Assembly (NCBI RefSeq): GCF_013033965.1
Contig: NZ_WQFE01000004.1
Span: forward strand, 1-64,000
Origin: Ruegeria atlantica
GTDB lineage: Bacteria; Pseudomonadota; Alphaproteobacteria; Rhodobacterales; Rhodobacteraceae
DNA: 64,000 nt
Direction of reading: 5' to 3'
Position 1 is the stretch's first letter, and each line of letters opens with the position of its first letter. The notes under the pieces are model-generated. The model was not told the origin of the DNA. It made no database searches and saw only the letters and a program-made list of their open reading frames with translations. A program made the position numbers and the translations under genes. Shown one piece after another: positions 37,125 through 46,539 of this stretch.

Positions 37125-37772
37125 ATGCTGCTGACATTTGACAGGGTTCAGAAATCTTATCCCGGCGGCCGACCGGTTTTGCGCGACGTGTCCTTGTCGT
37201 TGGATCGTGGTCAAACGCTGGCTCTGACCGGTGAAAGCGGCAGCGGTAAAAGCACATTGCTTAACCTTGCCGCAGCGCTGGACACAGTCGATGGCGGGGA
37301 AATCACACTGGACGGAGCAGCCCTGTCGCAGCTGGATGATCCGGGGCGAGCCGCCCTGCGCCGCACATCCTTGTCTCTGGTGTTTCAGCAGTTCAACCTG
37401 ATCCCGTCTTTGACCACAGGTCAGAACCTGACGTTTCATGCACGTTTGGCCGGATGTCATGATCCAGATTGGTGCGCGCATCTGGCCGAACGACTGGGCC
37501 TTTCCGATCTACTTGATCGATATCCCGAGAATTTGTCAGGCGGTCAGCAACAGCGCGTAGCGATCGGTCGCGCAATGGCCGCGCGGCCAAAATTGCTGCT
37601 GGCCGATGAACCCACAGGGAACCTTGACGAAACCGCCAGCGCAGCCGTTCTTGACCTGATGTTGGCCCTTGTCGCGGATACTGGCGCTGCGCTGCTCTTG
37701 GTTACTCATTCACACGATATTGCGGTCCGGTTGGATCGACGAGTTCATCTGGCCGGTGGGCGACTCGTATGA
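37125..37772 (+). CDS. ABC transporter ATP-binding protein (LolD/AttE-like)
   Basis: A 215-residue ATPase of the MacB/LolD type. Walker A is GESGSGKSTL, the Q-loop is in SLVFQQFNLIPSLT, the signature is LSGGQQQRVAIGRAM, and Walker B is LLLADEPTGNLDE. The ATG at 37125 follows GAGGA by six bases; TTG/ATG codons upstream are weaker. Its stop overlaps the permease start (ATGA). With the permease and lipocalin-like protein it forms an AttEFGH-like set. Confidence 0.94.
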   Translation: MLLTFDRVQKSYPGGRPVLRDVSLSLDRGQTLALTGESGSGKSTLLNLAAALDTVDGGEITLDGAALSQLDDPGRAALRRTSLSLVFQQFNLIPSLTTGQNLTFHARLAGCHDPDWCAHLAERLGLSDLLDRYPENLSGGQQQRVAIGRAMAARPKLLLADEPTGNLDETASAAVLDLMLALVADTGAALLLVTHSHDIAVRLDRRVHLAGGRLV

Positions 37773-40183
37773 CGGCGGCCGTTATCCAGGCGCTGGCCTC
37801 TCATTGGCGGACGCACCGGCTGCAATTGGCGACCCTTCTCGTCGGATTGGCGTTAGCGACCGGGCTTTGGTCAGCGGTTCAGGCCATCAATGCCGAGGCA
37901 CGCGCCAGCTATGACCGGGCCGCTGATCAGCTGGCACTGGGTCGGTTTGACGAACTGCACGATCCTGCTGGTCCGATTCCCCTGTCACGTTATGTCGAAC
38001 TCAGGCGCGCAGGCTGGCAGGTTGCCGCCGTGCTGGAGGGACCAATCCGGGTCGGGGGTCAAACCGTTCGGGTCCTTGGCGTTGACATGGTGGCCTATCC
38101 TGCCCTGCCCGCCATCACGCAAATGGAACAAAGAGGTACCCCGCCGAACCCCGCCGATATGTTAACGGCGCCAGGGCGATTGCTGACAACGCCTGCTTTG
38201 GAGCCACTTTTGACGGGTCAAAGCGGGTTGCCTCCAGTCCTGATCAGCGACGCCTTGCCCCCCGACCTGATCCTGACCGACATCGGCGTTGCAGAGACTC
38301 TGCTGAAAAAACCGGGAGAGGTTTCGCACCTGATCATTTTGCCGGATCAGCCCGGCGTGATCCCACCGCTGACGGAAATCGCCCCCGAGCTGGACCGAAT
38401 TCCGGCGCAGGCGCAATTAGATACGGCTCAACTTACCGACAGCTTTCACCTGAACCTGTCCGCATTTGGCCTGCTGTCCTTTGCGGTCGGCCTGTTCATC
38501 GTGCACGGAACCGTGGGGCTGGCTTTCGCCCAACGGCGCAGCATGATCCGAACCCTGCGGGCATTAGGTGTTTCGATGCGACGTATGGTCTGGCTGATCA
38601 TGGCCGAGCTATCCGTGCTGGCAATTGTCGGCGGGACACTAGGTCTGCTGCTGGGCTATTTCCTTGCAGGTGCCTTGTTGCCAGACGTGGCAGCGACCTT
38701 GCGCGGGCTATACGGCGCACCGGTCAGCGGCCAAATTTCCTTGCAACCGAAATGGGCGCTGTCGGGTTTGGCGATGGCGCTAGGTGGCACGTTTCTGGCC
38801 AGTGGGCAGGCCTTGTATCGCCTGTCGAAAATGCCAGTGCTCAGCGGTGCAGGTTTACAGGCATGGCGGGGCGCTGCATCCGGCAGCTTGGTCGTTGCCC
38901 TTGCCGGTGTCGCCGCCATTGTCGGAGGCATTCTGACCCTGCTGTTGTTCGGAGGGTTGGTGGCCGGCTTCGTCATGGTCGCCGGGTTGCTGGTCGGCTC
39001 TGCCTTGGTGTTGCCCTATGCGTTGTCGCGCGTCCTGATCCTGTTTCAGCATTCGGCAAAGGGGCCGATTGCCCAATGGGTCTGGTCTGACATGCGCGCG
39101 CAGCTGCCGGGTCTGTCATTGGCGTTGATGGCCCTCTTGCTGGCGCTTGCAGCGAATATTGGCGTGGGCACAATGGTTTCCAGTTTTCGGCTAACCTTTA
39201 CCGGTTGGCTGGACCAGCGCCTGACATCCGAGGTCTACATCACGGCCGCCTACGATCAGCAAGGCCAGGAAATCGCGAAGTGGTTGGCCCCCAAGGTGGA
39301 TGCCATCCTGCCGATCCGGAGTGTAGAGTTGGCGCATTCGTCGGGGCCTTTGTTCCTTTATGGCATCATTGACGATCAGACCTATCGTGAGAAATGGCCG
39401 TTGATCAGTTCTTCGGACCGGGTCTGGGACCGGGTCCACGACGGCACCGCTGTGCTGATCAACGAACAGCTCGCCCGTCGGGAAAATCTATGGCCCGGAG
39501 ATTCTCTGGCGATCACACCCACTGACACGTTGACCATAGCGGGAGTCTATTCCGATTATGGTAATCCAACCGGTCAGGCCATCGTTTCCATGGCCCAACT
39601 GGATCAGATTGCGCCCGGGGCTGAGACGCGCCGGTTCGGCGTTCGGGTTGCGCCCGATCGCGCAACGGATCTGGCCCAGGCCCTGCGTGATCAGTTCGAC
39701 CTGCCTCGCCGTGCAGTTGTTCAGCAGGCCGCAATGAAAGCGCAATCCATGCAAGTGTTCGAAAAGACATTCGTTGTGACCTCGGCCTTGAACATCCTCA
39801 CGCTGGGGGTTGCGGGGTTCGCCATTCTGACCAGCTTGCTGACGCTGTGGACGCAGCGCCTGCCACAGATTGCGCCAGTCTGGGCACTTGGGTTGACCCG
39901 TGCGGAGCTGGCGCGGCTGGAGGTTCTGCGCAGCGTATTGCTGGCCGTACTAACAGCTCTGCTTGCATTGCCGCTGGGGTTGGCCTTGGCCTGGGCGTTG
40001 TTGGCCGTCATCAATGTCGAAGCATTCGGCTGGCGGCTGCCGATGTACCTGTTCCCGGCGGATTGGGCTTATCTGTTTGGTCTGACCCTGCTTGCAGCTT
40101 TCATAGCAGCAGCACTGCCGGCCGCCCGTCTGCTGCGCCTGCCGCCGGCGGATTTACTGAGGGTGTTTGCCAATGAACGTTAG
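37769..40183 (+). CDS. FtsX-like ABC transporter permease (fused two-half form)
   Basis: An 804-residue MacB/FtsX-type permease with about ten hydrophobic helices. There is one near the N-terminus, then three around residues 225-345 (the FtsX core), a further group around 375-460, and a final FtsX core at about 680-800 ending LLRLPPADLLRV. Two FtsX domains in one chain suggest fusion of the separate AttF and AttG permeases. Such transporters move lipids or lipoproteins, or act mechanically, rather than import nutrients. The start overlaps the ATPase stop. Confidence 0.9.
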   Translation: MTAAVIQALASHWRTHRLQLATLLVGLALATGLWSAVQAINAEARASYDRAADQLALGRFDELHDPAGPIPLSRYVELRRAGWQVAAVLEGPIRVGGQTVRVLGVDMVAYPALPAITQMEQRGTPPNPADMLTAPGRLLTTPALEPLLTGQSGLPPVLISDALPPDLILTDIGVAETLLKKPGEVSHLIILPDQPGVIPPLTEIAPELDRIPAQAQLDTAQLTDSFHLNLSAFGLLSFAVGLFIVHGTVGLAFAQRRSMIRTLRALGVSMRRMVWLIMAELSVLAIVGGTLGLLLGYFLAGALLPDVAATLRGLYGAPVSGQISLQPKWALSGLAMALGGTFLASGQALYRLSKMPVLSGAGLQAWRGAASGSLVVALAGVAAIVGGILTLLLFGGLVAGFVMVAGLLVGSALVLPYALSRVLILFQHSAKGPIAQWVWSDMRAQLPGLSLALMALLLALAANIGVGTMVSSFRLTFTGWLDQRLTSEVYITAAYDQQGQEIAKWLAPKVDAILPIRSVELAHSSGPLFLYGIIDDQTYREKWPLISSSDRVWDRVHDGTAVLINEQLARRENLWPGDSLAITPTDTLTIAGVYSDYGNPTGQAIVSMAQLDQIAPGAETRRFGVRVAPDRATDLAQALRDQFDLPRRAVVQQAAMKAQSMQVFEKTFVVTSALNILTLGVAGFAILTSLLTLWTQRLPQIAPVWALGLTRAELARLEVLRSVLLAVLTALLALPLGLALAWALLAVINVEAFGWRLPMYLFPADWAYLFGLTLLAAFIAAALPAARLLRLPPADLLRVFANER

Positions 40184-41213
40184 GATCTGGCTGATCGTTT
40201 TGTTGCTGGCCTTGCCGGGCTTTGGCCGGGCGCAGGGTTACGCAGGCTTGGGCGGCTCGGCGGAAGGGTTCACTGTGCCGCAGCCCGGTTACACGTTTCA
40301 ATTCCCGCAGGATCACGGCCCCCACTCGGACTACCGAATCGAGTGGTGGTATCTGACGGCCAACCTCAAAGGTGAGGATGGGCGCGACTATGGCATCCAG
40401 TGGACCCTGTTCCGATCAGCGCTGAAACCACATGAGGCCGAAGGGTGGCAAAGCCCGCAGATCTGGATGGGCCATGCTGCAGTGACCACTCCCAAAAAAC
40501 ACTATTTCGCGGAACGCCTTTCGCGCGGTGGCATTGGTCAGGCTGGGGTTACGGCTAAGCCATTCGAGGCCTGGATCGACGAATGGCACATACGCGGCCC
40601 CGACCTGAACACGGTCAGCCTTTCAGCAAACGGCGCGGAGTTCGGCTACGACCTCAAACTCACGGCCAAGGGACCGCTCGTATTTCATGGCCAGAACGGG
40701 TATTCGGTCAAATCCGCAGACGGACAGGCCAGTTACTACTATTCCCAGCCATTTTACGAAGTCGAAGGCGACTTGCGCCTGCCGGGTGGAAAGGTCGCCG
40801 TCACCGGACAAGGGTGGCTGGATCGTGAATGGTCGTCCCAGCCCTTGGCCGCAGATCAAAGCGGCTGGGACTGGTTTTCACTCAGCTTTAACGATGGCGA
40901 CAAGATGATGGCCTTTCGCCTGCGCGGTGAACGTAGTGATTTCACTGCTGCCACCTGGATCGCCGCCGACGGTACGACAACCGCAATCCCCGACGGCTCT
41001 GTAGCATTCGAGCCGCTGACGACCACGCCCGTCGCTGGCCGTGAAGTACCTGTCCGATGGCGCGTCACATTGCCCGACCGGGATTTGGACGTCGAAGTAT
41101 CGGCGCTGACAGCCGACGCCTGGATGGCCACCCGGTTTGAATACTGGGAAGGTCCCGTCCAGATCAGCGGCAGCCATTCCGGACGGGGATATCTTGAAAT
41201 GACCGGGTACTGA
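40173..41213 (+). CDS. Exported lipocalin/CrtC-like protein (AttH family)
   Basis: A 346-residue periplasmic protein with signal peptide MNVRIWLIVLLLALPGFGRAQ and two lipocalin-like halves. Marks of the AttH/hydroxyneurosporene-synthase (CrtC) fold are DYRIEWWYLTANL, YGIQWTLFR, and VTGQGWLDREWSSQPL with WDWFSLSFNDG. True carotenoid hydratases share this fold, but the ABC context points to the AttH group, a probable partner of the upstream permease. The ATG at 40173 lies 11 bp inside the permease gene. Confidence 0.88.
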   Translation: MNVRIWLIVLLLALPGFGRAQGYAGLGGSAEGFTVPQPGYTFQFPQDHGPHSDYRIEWWYLTANLKGEDGRDYGIQWTLFRSALKPHEAEGWQSPQIWMGHAAVTTPKKHYFAERLSRGGIGQAGVTAKPFEAWIDEWHIRGPDLNTVSLSANGAEFGYDLKLTAKGPLVFHGQNGYSVKSADGQASYYYSQPFYEVEGDLRLPGGKVAVTGQGWLDREWSSQPLAADQSGWDWFSLSFNDGDKMMAFRLRGERSDFTAATWIAADGTTTAIPDGSVAFEPLTTTPVAGREVPVRWRVTLPDRDLDVEVSALTADAWMATRFEYWEGPVQISGSHSGRGYLEMTGY

Positions 41214-41227
41214 TCCGTTCGTTCGCC

Positions 41228-41659
41228 CTAGCGGACCACGTAAACAGAGACGTTCGAATGCCGCACGACCCGTGCCGCATTCGGCCCCAGCAGATAGTCT
41301 TTGAAGTCCGGTTTGTGCGCGCCGATCACAATCAGATCGCTGTCGGCGCCTTCTGCGGTTTTCAATATCTCTTGATAAGCCGTGCCAGTCGCAACCACAT
41401 GACGAATCTTTTCGTTCCGATCCGCCCCAAGAGCCGAGACGCACATCTCGGCCAATTGAGAATGCGCTTTTTCCAATGCCTTGTCGTGAAAATCGCTTTC
41501 GAAAAAGCCAGAGACCCAGCTTTCTCCGAAGTCCGGCAGGACGGTGACGACATCCAGCTGCGCGCCTTCCTGATCGGCCAGAGCGGCCGCTTTCTTCAGG
41601 ACATGCGTATCAAGATCGCCGTTGCTGATATCGACGGCACAGAGAACAGCGTTTGTCAT
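41228..41659 (-). CDS. Universal stress protein UspA (TRAP-associated)
   Basis: A 143-residue UspA-fold protein. It starts with AVLCAVDISNGD and ends with the nucleotide-binding pattern VIGAHKPDFKDYLLGPNAARVVRHSNVSVYVV (G-x2-G-like loop, then the serine strand). Its ATG overlaps the TRAP permease stop (ATGA). Such Usp proteins (TeaD in Halomonas) bind ATP and tune TRAP uptake, so this one probably modulates the transporter encoded just upstream. Confidence 0.92.
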   Translation of the reverse strand: MTNAVLCAVDISNGDLDTHVLKKAAALADQEGAQLDVVTVLPDFGESWVSGFFESDFHDKALEKAHSQLAEMCVSALGADRNEKIRHVVATGTAYQEILKTAEGADSDLIVIGAHKPDFKDYLLGPNAARVVRHSNVSVYVVR

Positions 41660-44265
41660 GCGGTCACCTCTTGTCTGGCGGCACGGCCGCGCTGAAGGAA
41701 AGCGATCAGGCCCAGCAAGAGCATTGCCGGAATATAGATCAGCTGTTTTGGCGGCTGGCTGGATGGCAAGCTGACCGAAGTCAGGCGCACGGCCTCATCT
41801 CCGTAGTAGTCGAAGATATCCAGGTCATCCGCGACCGGTGTCCCAAACAATGGCTCTTCCAGTTTTACAAGACCGTCTTCTTCAATCAGCAGAAGGCCCA
41901 TCGCGTCTACACGTGCCTCGCCACCCTCTTCGCTGCCGACGGGTACGACAACGGTCGTGTCCGTCATTTCAAGCGTGTCAAAGTCCGGCCCGCTTATGAC
42001 CATCCGCACTTCGGTACCCGGAGGGGTGTTTCCAATGGTTTCCACGAACGCCGCCGGCTCGACCGAGGTAAACGGTGGAGAGATGCGGTTCATGAAGAAG
42101 TCAGGCCTGAACAGCGCGAAGGCCACCAGGATCAGTGCAATGCTTTCATAGATGCGGCTGCGGGTCAGGAAGTACCCCATAGTACCTGCGGTGAAGACAA
42201 GGATGGCTATCGTTGCGAATATCGCCACCGTTATCCCCTCGATCCACGTAACATCGATCAGCAGCAGGTCGGTGTTGAAGATGAACACGAAAGGAAGCGC
42301 TACGGTGCGCAGCGAGTAGAAGAAGGCTGTGAACCCCGTCTTGATCGCGTCGCCCCCCGACACAGCGGCCGCCGCAAAACTCGCCAGACCCACAGGCGGT
42401 GTGACGTCCGCCATGATGCCGAAGTAGAACACAAACAGGTGGACCGCGATCAACGGAACGATCAGGCCGCTTTGCGCGCCCAGTTCCACAACCACACCGG
42501 CCATCAGCGAGCTAACGACGATATAGTTCGCCGTCGTCGGCAGGCCCATGCCCAGTATCAGGCTGAGAAGGCCAACCATAACCAGCATCAGGATCAGGTT
42601 GCCGCCCGACAGGAACTCGACCAGATCGGCCATCACCTGTCCAACACCAGTCAATGTCACGGTGCCCACGATCACGCCTGCAGTTGCCGTGGCAAGTGCG
42701 ATACCGATCATGTTCCGCGCCCCGTCGATCATGCCCTGCCACAGATCAGCGACACCATCGATGAATGTGTTGTACACATTGCTCTGCCCACGGAAGATCG
42801 CCTTAAGCGGTTTCTGCGTCAGCAGGATCACGAACAGCAGCGCCGTAGCCCAGAAAGCCGACAGACCGGGCGACTTCTGTTCGATCATCAGGAAGTAGAC
42901 CAGAACGATGATCGGCAACAGATAGTGCAGACCGGCTTTGTAGATGTCCGCAATGACCGGCAAAGTGACTTCTTTGGCGTTCGGATCGTCCGGTTCAAGG
43001 TCCGGCACGGTGGCCGCCAGTTTCAGCAGTACCACATAGACCGCGCAGACAATCAAGCTAAGGACAAGACCCGCCATCGACGGCACCCAATTTGTCACCG
43101 CTTCGACCGGGAATTGCGAGCCATAGCAGAGCCCGGCAAACATAACGAAGAAGGACAACATCCCGATGACGGTCCGCGCCAGATGCACGTCGCGATCACC
43201 CAGCGTGGGCATGTTCCGCTTCACGGCTTCAAGGTGCACGATATAGACCAGCGCGATGTAAGAAATCGCCGCAGGCAGGAAGGCGTGGGTGATCACTTCG
43301 ACGTAAGAAATGCCCACATATTCCACCATCAGGAAGGCCGCAGCGCCCATCACCGGCGGCATGATCTGGCCGTTTACCGATGAGGCAACCTCGACCGAGC
43401 CCGCCTGTTCACTGCTGAACCCAACACGCTTCATCAGCGGGATGGTGAATGTGCCGGTGGTGACCACGTTCGCGATGGACGAGCCCGAGATCAGACCGGT
43501 GGCAGCTGAACCAACAACGGCCGCTTTGGCCGGTCCACCACGCAGATGACCAAGGGCGCCAAACGCCATCTTGATGAAGTAGTTCCCTGCCCCGGCCTTA
43601 TCGAGCAACGCGCCGAACAGGACGAACAGGAACACGAATTTGGTGGAAACGCCCAAAGCGATGCCGAACACGCCCTCAGAGGTGATCCACATGTGGCTCA
43701 TCGCCTTCTTCAGGCTTGCGCCCTTCCACCGGATAACCTCTGGCACCCAGTCGGACGAGCCGAAGAAGACATAGGCCAAAAAGATCGTCGCAATGATCGC
43801 CATTGCTGGGCCGAGCGCACGGCGCGCGGCTTCAAACAGCAGCAGCAAACCAACCAGAGCGACCCATTTGTCCGTGTCATCCGCAAGACCGCCCGCATCG
43901 ACGATCTTGTTGTAAAAGAAATAGCCATAGAGCGCGACAAACGCGCCCAGCAGTCCCATGATCCAATCCTGCACCGGGATATAGTCGCGCGGGCTGGATT
44001 TCAGCGCTGGATAGGCTGCGAAGGCCAGAAACATCGCGAAGGCCAAATGAAACTGCCGCGCGTTGTTCACAACGCTGCCTGGCAGCACATAGTTTGCCAG
44101 AGGCGAAGCCAGTACGACCTGAAAGATCGACCAGATCGCGGCCACAACGGCCAGAAAAACTCCGACATTACCGACCGGATTGCGCCCACCCGCATCGGAT
44201 GAGGCTACAAGATCCTGTAGCTCTTCTTCGGATAGCGGACGATTGGATTGTGTGTCGGAACTCAT
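41656..44265 (-). CDS. TRAP transporter fused permease (4TM/12TM, TAXI type)
   Basis: An 869-residue fused DctQ-DctM permease of the TAXI subfamily. An N-terminal four-helix portion is followed by the large subunit with characteristic GSAATGLISGSSIANVVTTGTFTIPLMKRVGFSSEQAGSVEVASSVNGQIMPPVMGAAAFLM and MGLPTTANYIVVS. A C-terminal periplasmic-like extension of about 130 residues precedes the last helix. The ATG at 44265 (MSSDTQ) has GGGAGA upstream. It uses ion gradients with the TAXI binding protein to take up an organic acid, substrate unknown. Confidence 0.94.
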   Translation of the reverse strand: MSSDTQSNRPLSEEELQDLVASSDAGGRNPVGNVGVFLAVVAAIWSIFQVVLASPLANYVLPGSVVNNARQFHLAFAMFLAFAAYPALKSSPRDYIPVQDWIMGLLGAFVALYGYFFYNKIVDAGGLADDTDKWVALVGLLLLFEAARRALGPAMAIIATIFLAYVFFGSSDWVPEVIRWKGASLKKAMSHMWITSEGVFGIALGVSTKFVFLFVLFGALLDKAGAGNYFIKMAFGALGHLRGGPAKAAVVGSAATGLISGSSIANVVTTGTFTIPLMKRVGFSSEQAGSVEVASSVNGQIMPPVMGAAAFLMVEYVGISYVEVITHAFLPAAISYIALVYIVHLEAVKRNMPTLGDRDVHLARTVIGMLSFFVMFAGLCYGSQFPVEAVTNWVPSMAGLVLSLIVCAVYVVLLKLAATVPDLEPDDPNAKEVTLPVIADIYKAGLHYLLPIIVLVYFLMIEQKSPGLSAFWATALLFVILLTQKPLKAIFRGQSNVYNTFIDGVADLWQGMIDGARNMIGIALATATAGVIVGTVTLTGVGQVMADLVEFLSGGNLILMLVMVGLLSLILGMGLPTTANYIVVSSLMAGVVVELGAQSGLIVPLIAVHLFVFYFGIMADVTPPVGLASFAAAAVSGGDAIKTGFTAFFYSLRTVALPFVFIFNTDLLLIDVTWIEGITVAIFATIAILVFTAGTMGYFLTRSRIYESIALILVAFALFRPDFFMNRISPPFTSVEPAAFVETIGNTPPGTEVRMVISGPDFDTLEMTDTTVVVPVGSEEGGEARVDAMGLLLIEEDGLVKLEEPLFGTPVADDLDIFDYYGDEAVRLTSVSLPSSQPPKQLIYIPAMLLLGLIAFLQRGRAARQEVTA

Positions 44266-44329
44266 AAATATGTCTCCCCGTCGCGGCCTTTTTGGCCTTC
44301 TGAACCACCCGATTTGTTCGGGTTTGGGT

Positions 44330-44355
44330 TGCAGGGCGCCGTTAGGCACCCTGCA
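44330..44355 (-). terminator. Intercistronic hairpin between binding protein and permease
   Basis: TGCAGGGCGCC (44330-44340) and GGCACCCTGCA (44345-44355) pair with one mismatch around GTTA, 12 bp after the binding-protein stop, with no strong T-run. Such stem-loops often protect or partially end the binding-protein mRNA so that it exceeds the permease in amount. Confidence 0.6.
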
Positions 44356-44366
44356 TCAGGTCTGGT

Positions 44367-45335
44367 TTACTGAATCCAGCCTTTTTCTTTGTAGTACTTC
44401 TCTGCGCCCGGATGCAGAGGAGCCGACAGGCCGTCCGCGATCATCTCTTCGGGCTTGAGGTTGGCAAATGCCGGGTGCAGCTTTTTGAAGTCATCGAAGT
44501 TTTCGAAGACCGAGCTTACAACCGCATAAACCGCGTCTTCCGACACGTCCGCCGAGGTCACGAAGGTCGCGCCAACACCAAAGGTCGAGGTGTCGCCATC
44601 CGAACCACGGTACATGCCACCGGGGATGGTTGCGGTACGGTAGAACGAGTTGTCGCCAACCAGCTTGTCAACCGCATCGCCACTGACATTCACCAGAACC
44701 GAGTCACATGCAGTGGTCGCTTCCTGGATCGAACCCGACGGGTGACCAACGGTGTAAACCATCGCGTCGATCTGGTTGTCGCACAGGGCTGCGGACTGTT
44801 CCGCCGCTTTCAGCTCAGTCGCCAGTTCGAAATCGTCGGTGGTCCAGCCCATCTCGCCCAGCAGAACTTCCATGGTGCCGCGCTGACCGGAACCGGGGTT
44901 GCCGATGTTGACACGCTTACCTTTCAGGTCCTCGAAGTTGGCGATGCCGGAATCGGCACGGGCCACAACAGTGAACGGCTCGGGGTGGACAGAGAATACA
45001 GCGCGCAGACCTTCGAAGGGGCCGGCCTCTTCGAATTTCGAGCTGCCGTTAAACGCGTGGTACTGCCAGTCGGACTGAGCGACACCGAACTCCAGCTCGC
45101 CTTCGCGGATGGTGTTGATGTTGTAAACCGAACCACCTGTCGACTCGACCGAGCAACGAACGCCGTGCTCTTTGCGGCCTTTGTTCACCAGACGGCAGAT
45201 TGCGCCACCGGTCGGATAGTACACGCCGGTCACACCGCCGGTGCCGATGGTGATAAACTCTTCTGCATAAGCGGCCGGAGCCATAAGAGCAGCGGTTACG
45301 ACCGCGCCCAGGCTAAGCTTGCTGCTGTTTTTCAT
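44367..45335 (-). CDS. TAXI family TRAP transporter solute-binding protein
   Basis: A 322-residue periplasmic binding protein with signal peptide ([17 protein letters not shown]) and the TAXI hallmark [24 protein letters not shown] at the mature N-terminus. [18 protein letters not shown] is the second family signature. The ATG at 45335 has GGGAG ten bases upstream. It is the first gene of the TAXI-TRAP-Usp operon. Confidence 0.94.
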   Translation of the reverse strand: MKNSSKLSLGAVVTAALMAPAAYAEEFITIGTGGVTGVYYPTGGAICRLVNKGRKEHGVRCSVESTGGSVYNINTIREGELEFGVAQSDWQYHAFNGSSKFEEAGPFEGLRAVFSVHPEPFTVVARADSGIANFEDLKGKRVNIGNPGSGQRGTMEVLLGEMGWTTDDFELATELKAAEQSAALCDNQIDAMVYTVGHPSGSIQEATTACDSVLVNVSGDAVDKLVGDNSFYRTATIPGGMYRGSDGDTSTFGVGATFVTSADVSEDAVYAVVSSVFENFDDFKKLHPAFANLKPEEMIADGLSAPLHPGAEKYYKEKGWIQ

Positions 45336-45688
45336 TTTTGAGAACTCCCAACTCTTATTGTGGATGAGAGACAGATCAGCGGTCCCATCCAGGGACCTTG
45401 CCGGTACGGCAAGCGCACCCGTCTTGCAACGGGTCAAGCATCTGAAATTTAGAAGTCTCCCAACATGTTCGACGTTTCATTCAGACACTCCGCTTGTCAA
45501 CCCCTGCAACGGGCCTGATGGCCCCGATCCGCAGATGTGAGGAGATTTCCGAAAGTTTCCCCCTTCAACAGGGCGGAATTGTCCAGATCGACATCCGCCG
45601 ACCGAAAAATCAGCTGTCCCGCTTTCCAAACACGCGGTTTCCTGCCCTGCACAACAAAGTTGTAAGCAATCAAATCGCCCAAAAAGAA
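45336..45688. other. Leader/promoter region of the TAXI operon, no gene seen
   Basis: About 350 bp without a convincing frame. On the operon's leader side are two short hairpins: GGTCCC/GGGACC (45381-45397) and CTTGCCG/CGGCAAG (about 45398-45414). They may regulate the operon or stabilise the 5' end. The rest is unremarkable, and transcripts from tRNA-Leu should end just beside it. Confidence 0.5.
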
Positions 45689-45724
45689 AAAACAGAGAGC
45701 AGGTTCCCCTAACCCTCTGTTTTT
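45689..45724 (-). terminator. Terminator after tRNA-Leu
   Basis: AAAACAGAG (45689-45697) pairs with CTCTGTTTT (45716-45724). On the minus strand the stem is followed by TTTTTTCTTTTT. It sits a few bases past the tRNA 3' end and is a strong intrinsic terminator. Confidence 0.85.
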
Positions 45725-45728
45725 ACCT

Positions 45729-45814
45729 TGGTACCCAAGGCCGGACTCGAACCGGCACGGTATCACTACCGGGGGATTTTGAATCCCCTGCGTCTACCAT
45801 TCCGCCACTTGGGC
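45729..45814 (-). tRNA. tRNA-Leu(CAA)
   Basis: An 86-nt class II cloverleaf on the minus strand with a long variable arm. The acceptor GCCCAAG pairs with CTTGGGT (one G-T pair), the discriminator is A, and CCA is encoded. The anticodon arm GGGGA-TTCAAAA-TCCCC gives anticodon CAA, reading UUG. Confidence 0.95.
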
Positions 45815-45960
45815 CACGAACACTGGATTAGCGTTCAAAATCGGGAAGGTCCAGAGGCAAAAAACAACCGATATTCAGTTTGTTTTCTCCGGGTACGGTT
45901 GACGCCCCATCAGGCGCATGGTTTGGCTTGGCCAACAAGAGAACGGGATATTAGTACCTT

Positions 45961-46539
45961 ATGTTGCGATCGCTTTATGACTGGACCATTCGTCTGGCCG
46001 AACATCCGCACGCCCTTTGGGCGTTGGCTGTTGTGGCGTTCGTTGAAAGCTCATTCTTTCCGATTCCCCCGGATGTGCTGATGATTCCCATGATCCTTGC
46101 GCGCCCGTCACGCGCATGGTTGATCGCAACGGTCGCCCTGGTGGCGTCTGTGCTGGGGGGCATGCTGGGATATGCCATCGGCGCGTTCTTCTATGAAAGC
46201 ATCGGTCAACCCATCCTTGAATCGATGGGCAAGGCGCACGCGATGGAAGAGTTCAACACCCGGTTCAATGACTTCGGATTCTGGGCCGTGTTGGGCGCAG
46301 GCATTACGCCCTTTCCCTATAAGGTCATCACCATCATGTCCGGTTGGACCGGCATGCCGCTGGGCACATTCATCGCTACGTCGATACTGGCACGCGCGCT
46401 CAGGTTCTTTGTGGTCGCTGGCCTGCTGTGGGGGTTCGGAGAACCCATTCGCAACTTCATCGAAAAGCGATTGGGTCTTATGTTCACCCTGTTCGTTGTC
46501 CTTCTGTTCGGCGGTTTTCTGGCGGTGAGATACCTATGA
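45961..46539 (+). CDS. DedA/YqaA-family membrane protein
   Basis: A 192-residue inner-membrane protein of the SNARE-associated/VTT (DedA) superfamily, YqaA type. Indicative segments are VAFVESSFFPIPPDVLMIPMIL near the N-terminus and FWAVLGAGITPFPYKVITIMSG with the re-entrant-loop proline-rich motif. Relatives act in lipid flipping and membrane homeostasis. It overlaps dsbB by 4 bp (ATGA). Confidence 0.9.
   Translation: MLRSLYDWTIRLAEHPHALWALAVVAFVESSFFPIPPDVLMIPMILARPSRAWLIATVALVASVLGGMLGYAIGAFFYESIGQPILESMGKAHAMEEFNTRFNDFGFWAVLGAGITPFPYKVITIMSGWTGMPLGTFIATSILARALRFFVVAGLLWGFGEPIRNFIEKRLGLMFTLFVVLLFGGFLAVRYL

Noticed and set aside
41653..43383. A 576-codon plus-strand frame antisense to the TRAP permease
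   Set aside because: Its composition is that of a reverse-complement shadow (His/Gln/Arg/Asp-rich, no domain), and the opposite strand encodes a clear permease.
45729..45814. tRNA-Leu as an integration site
   Set aside because: No integrase, direct repeat of the tRNA end or foreign-looking DNA is found next to either tRNA gene.
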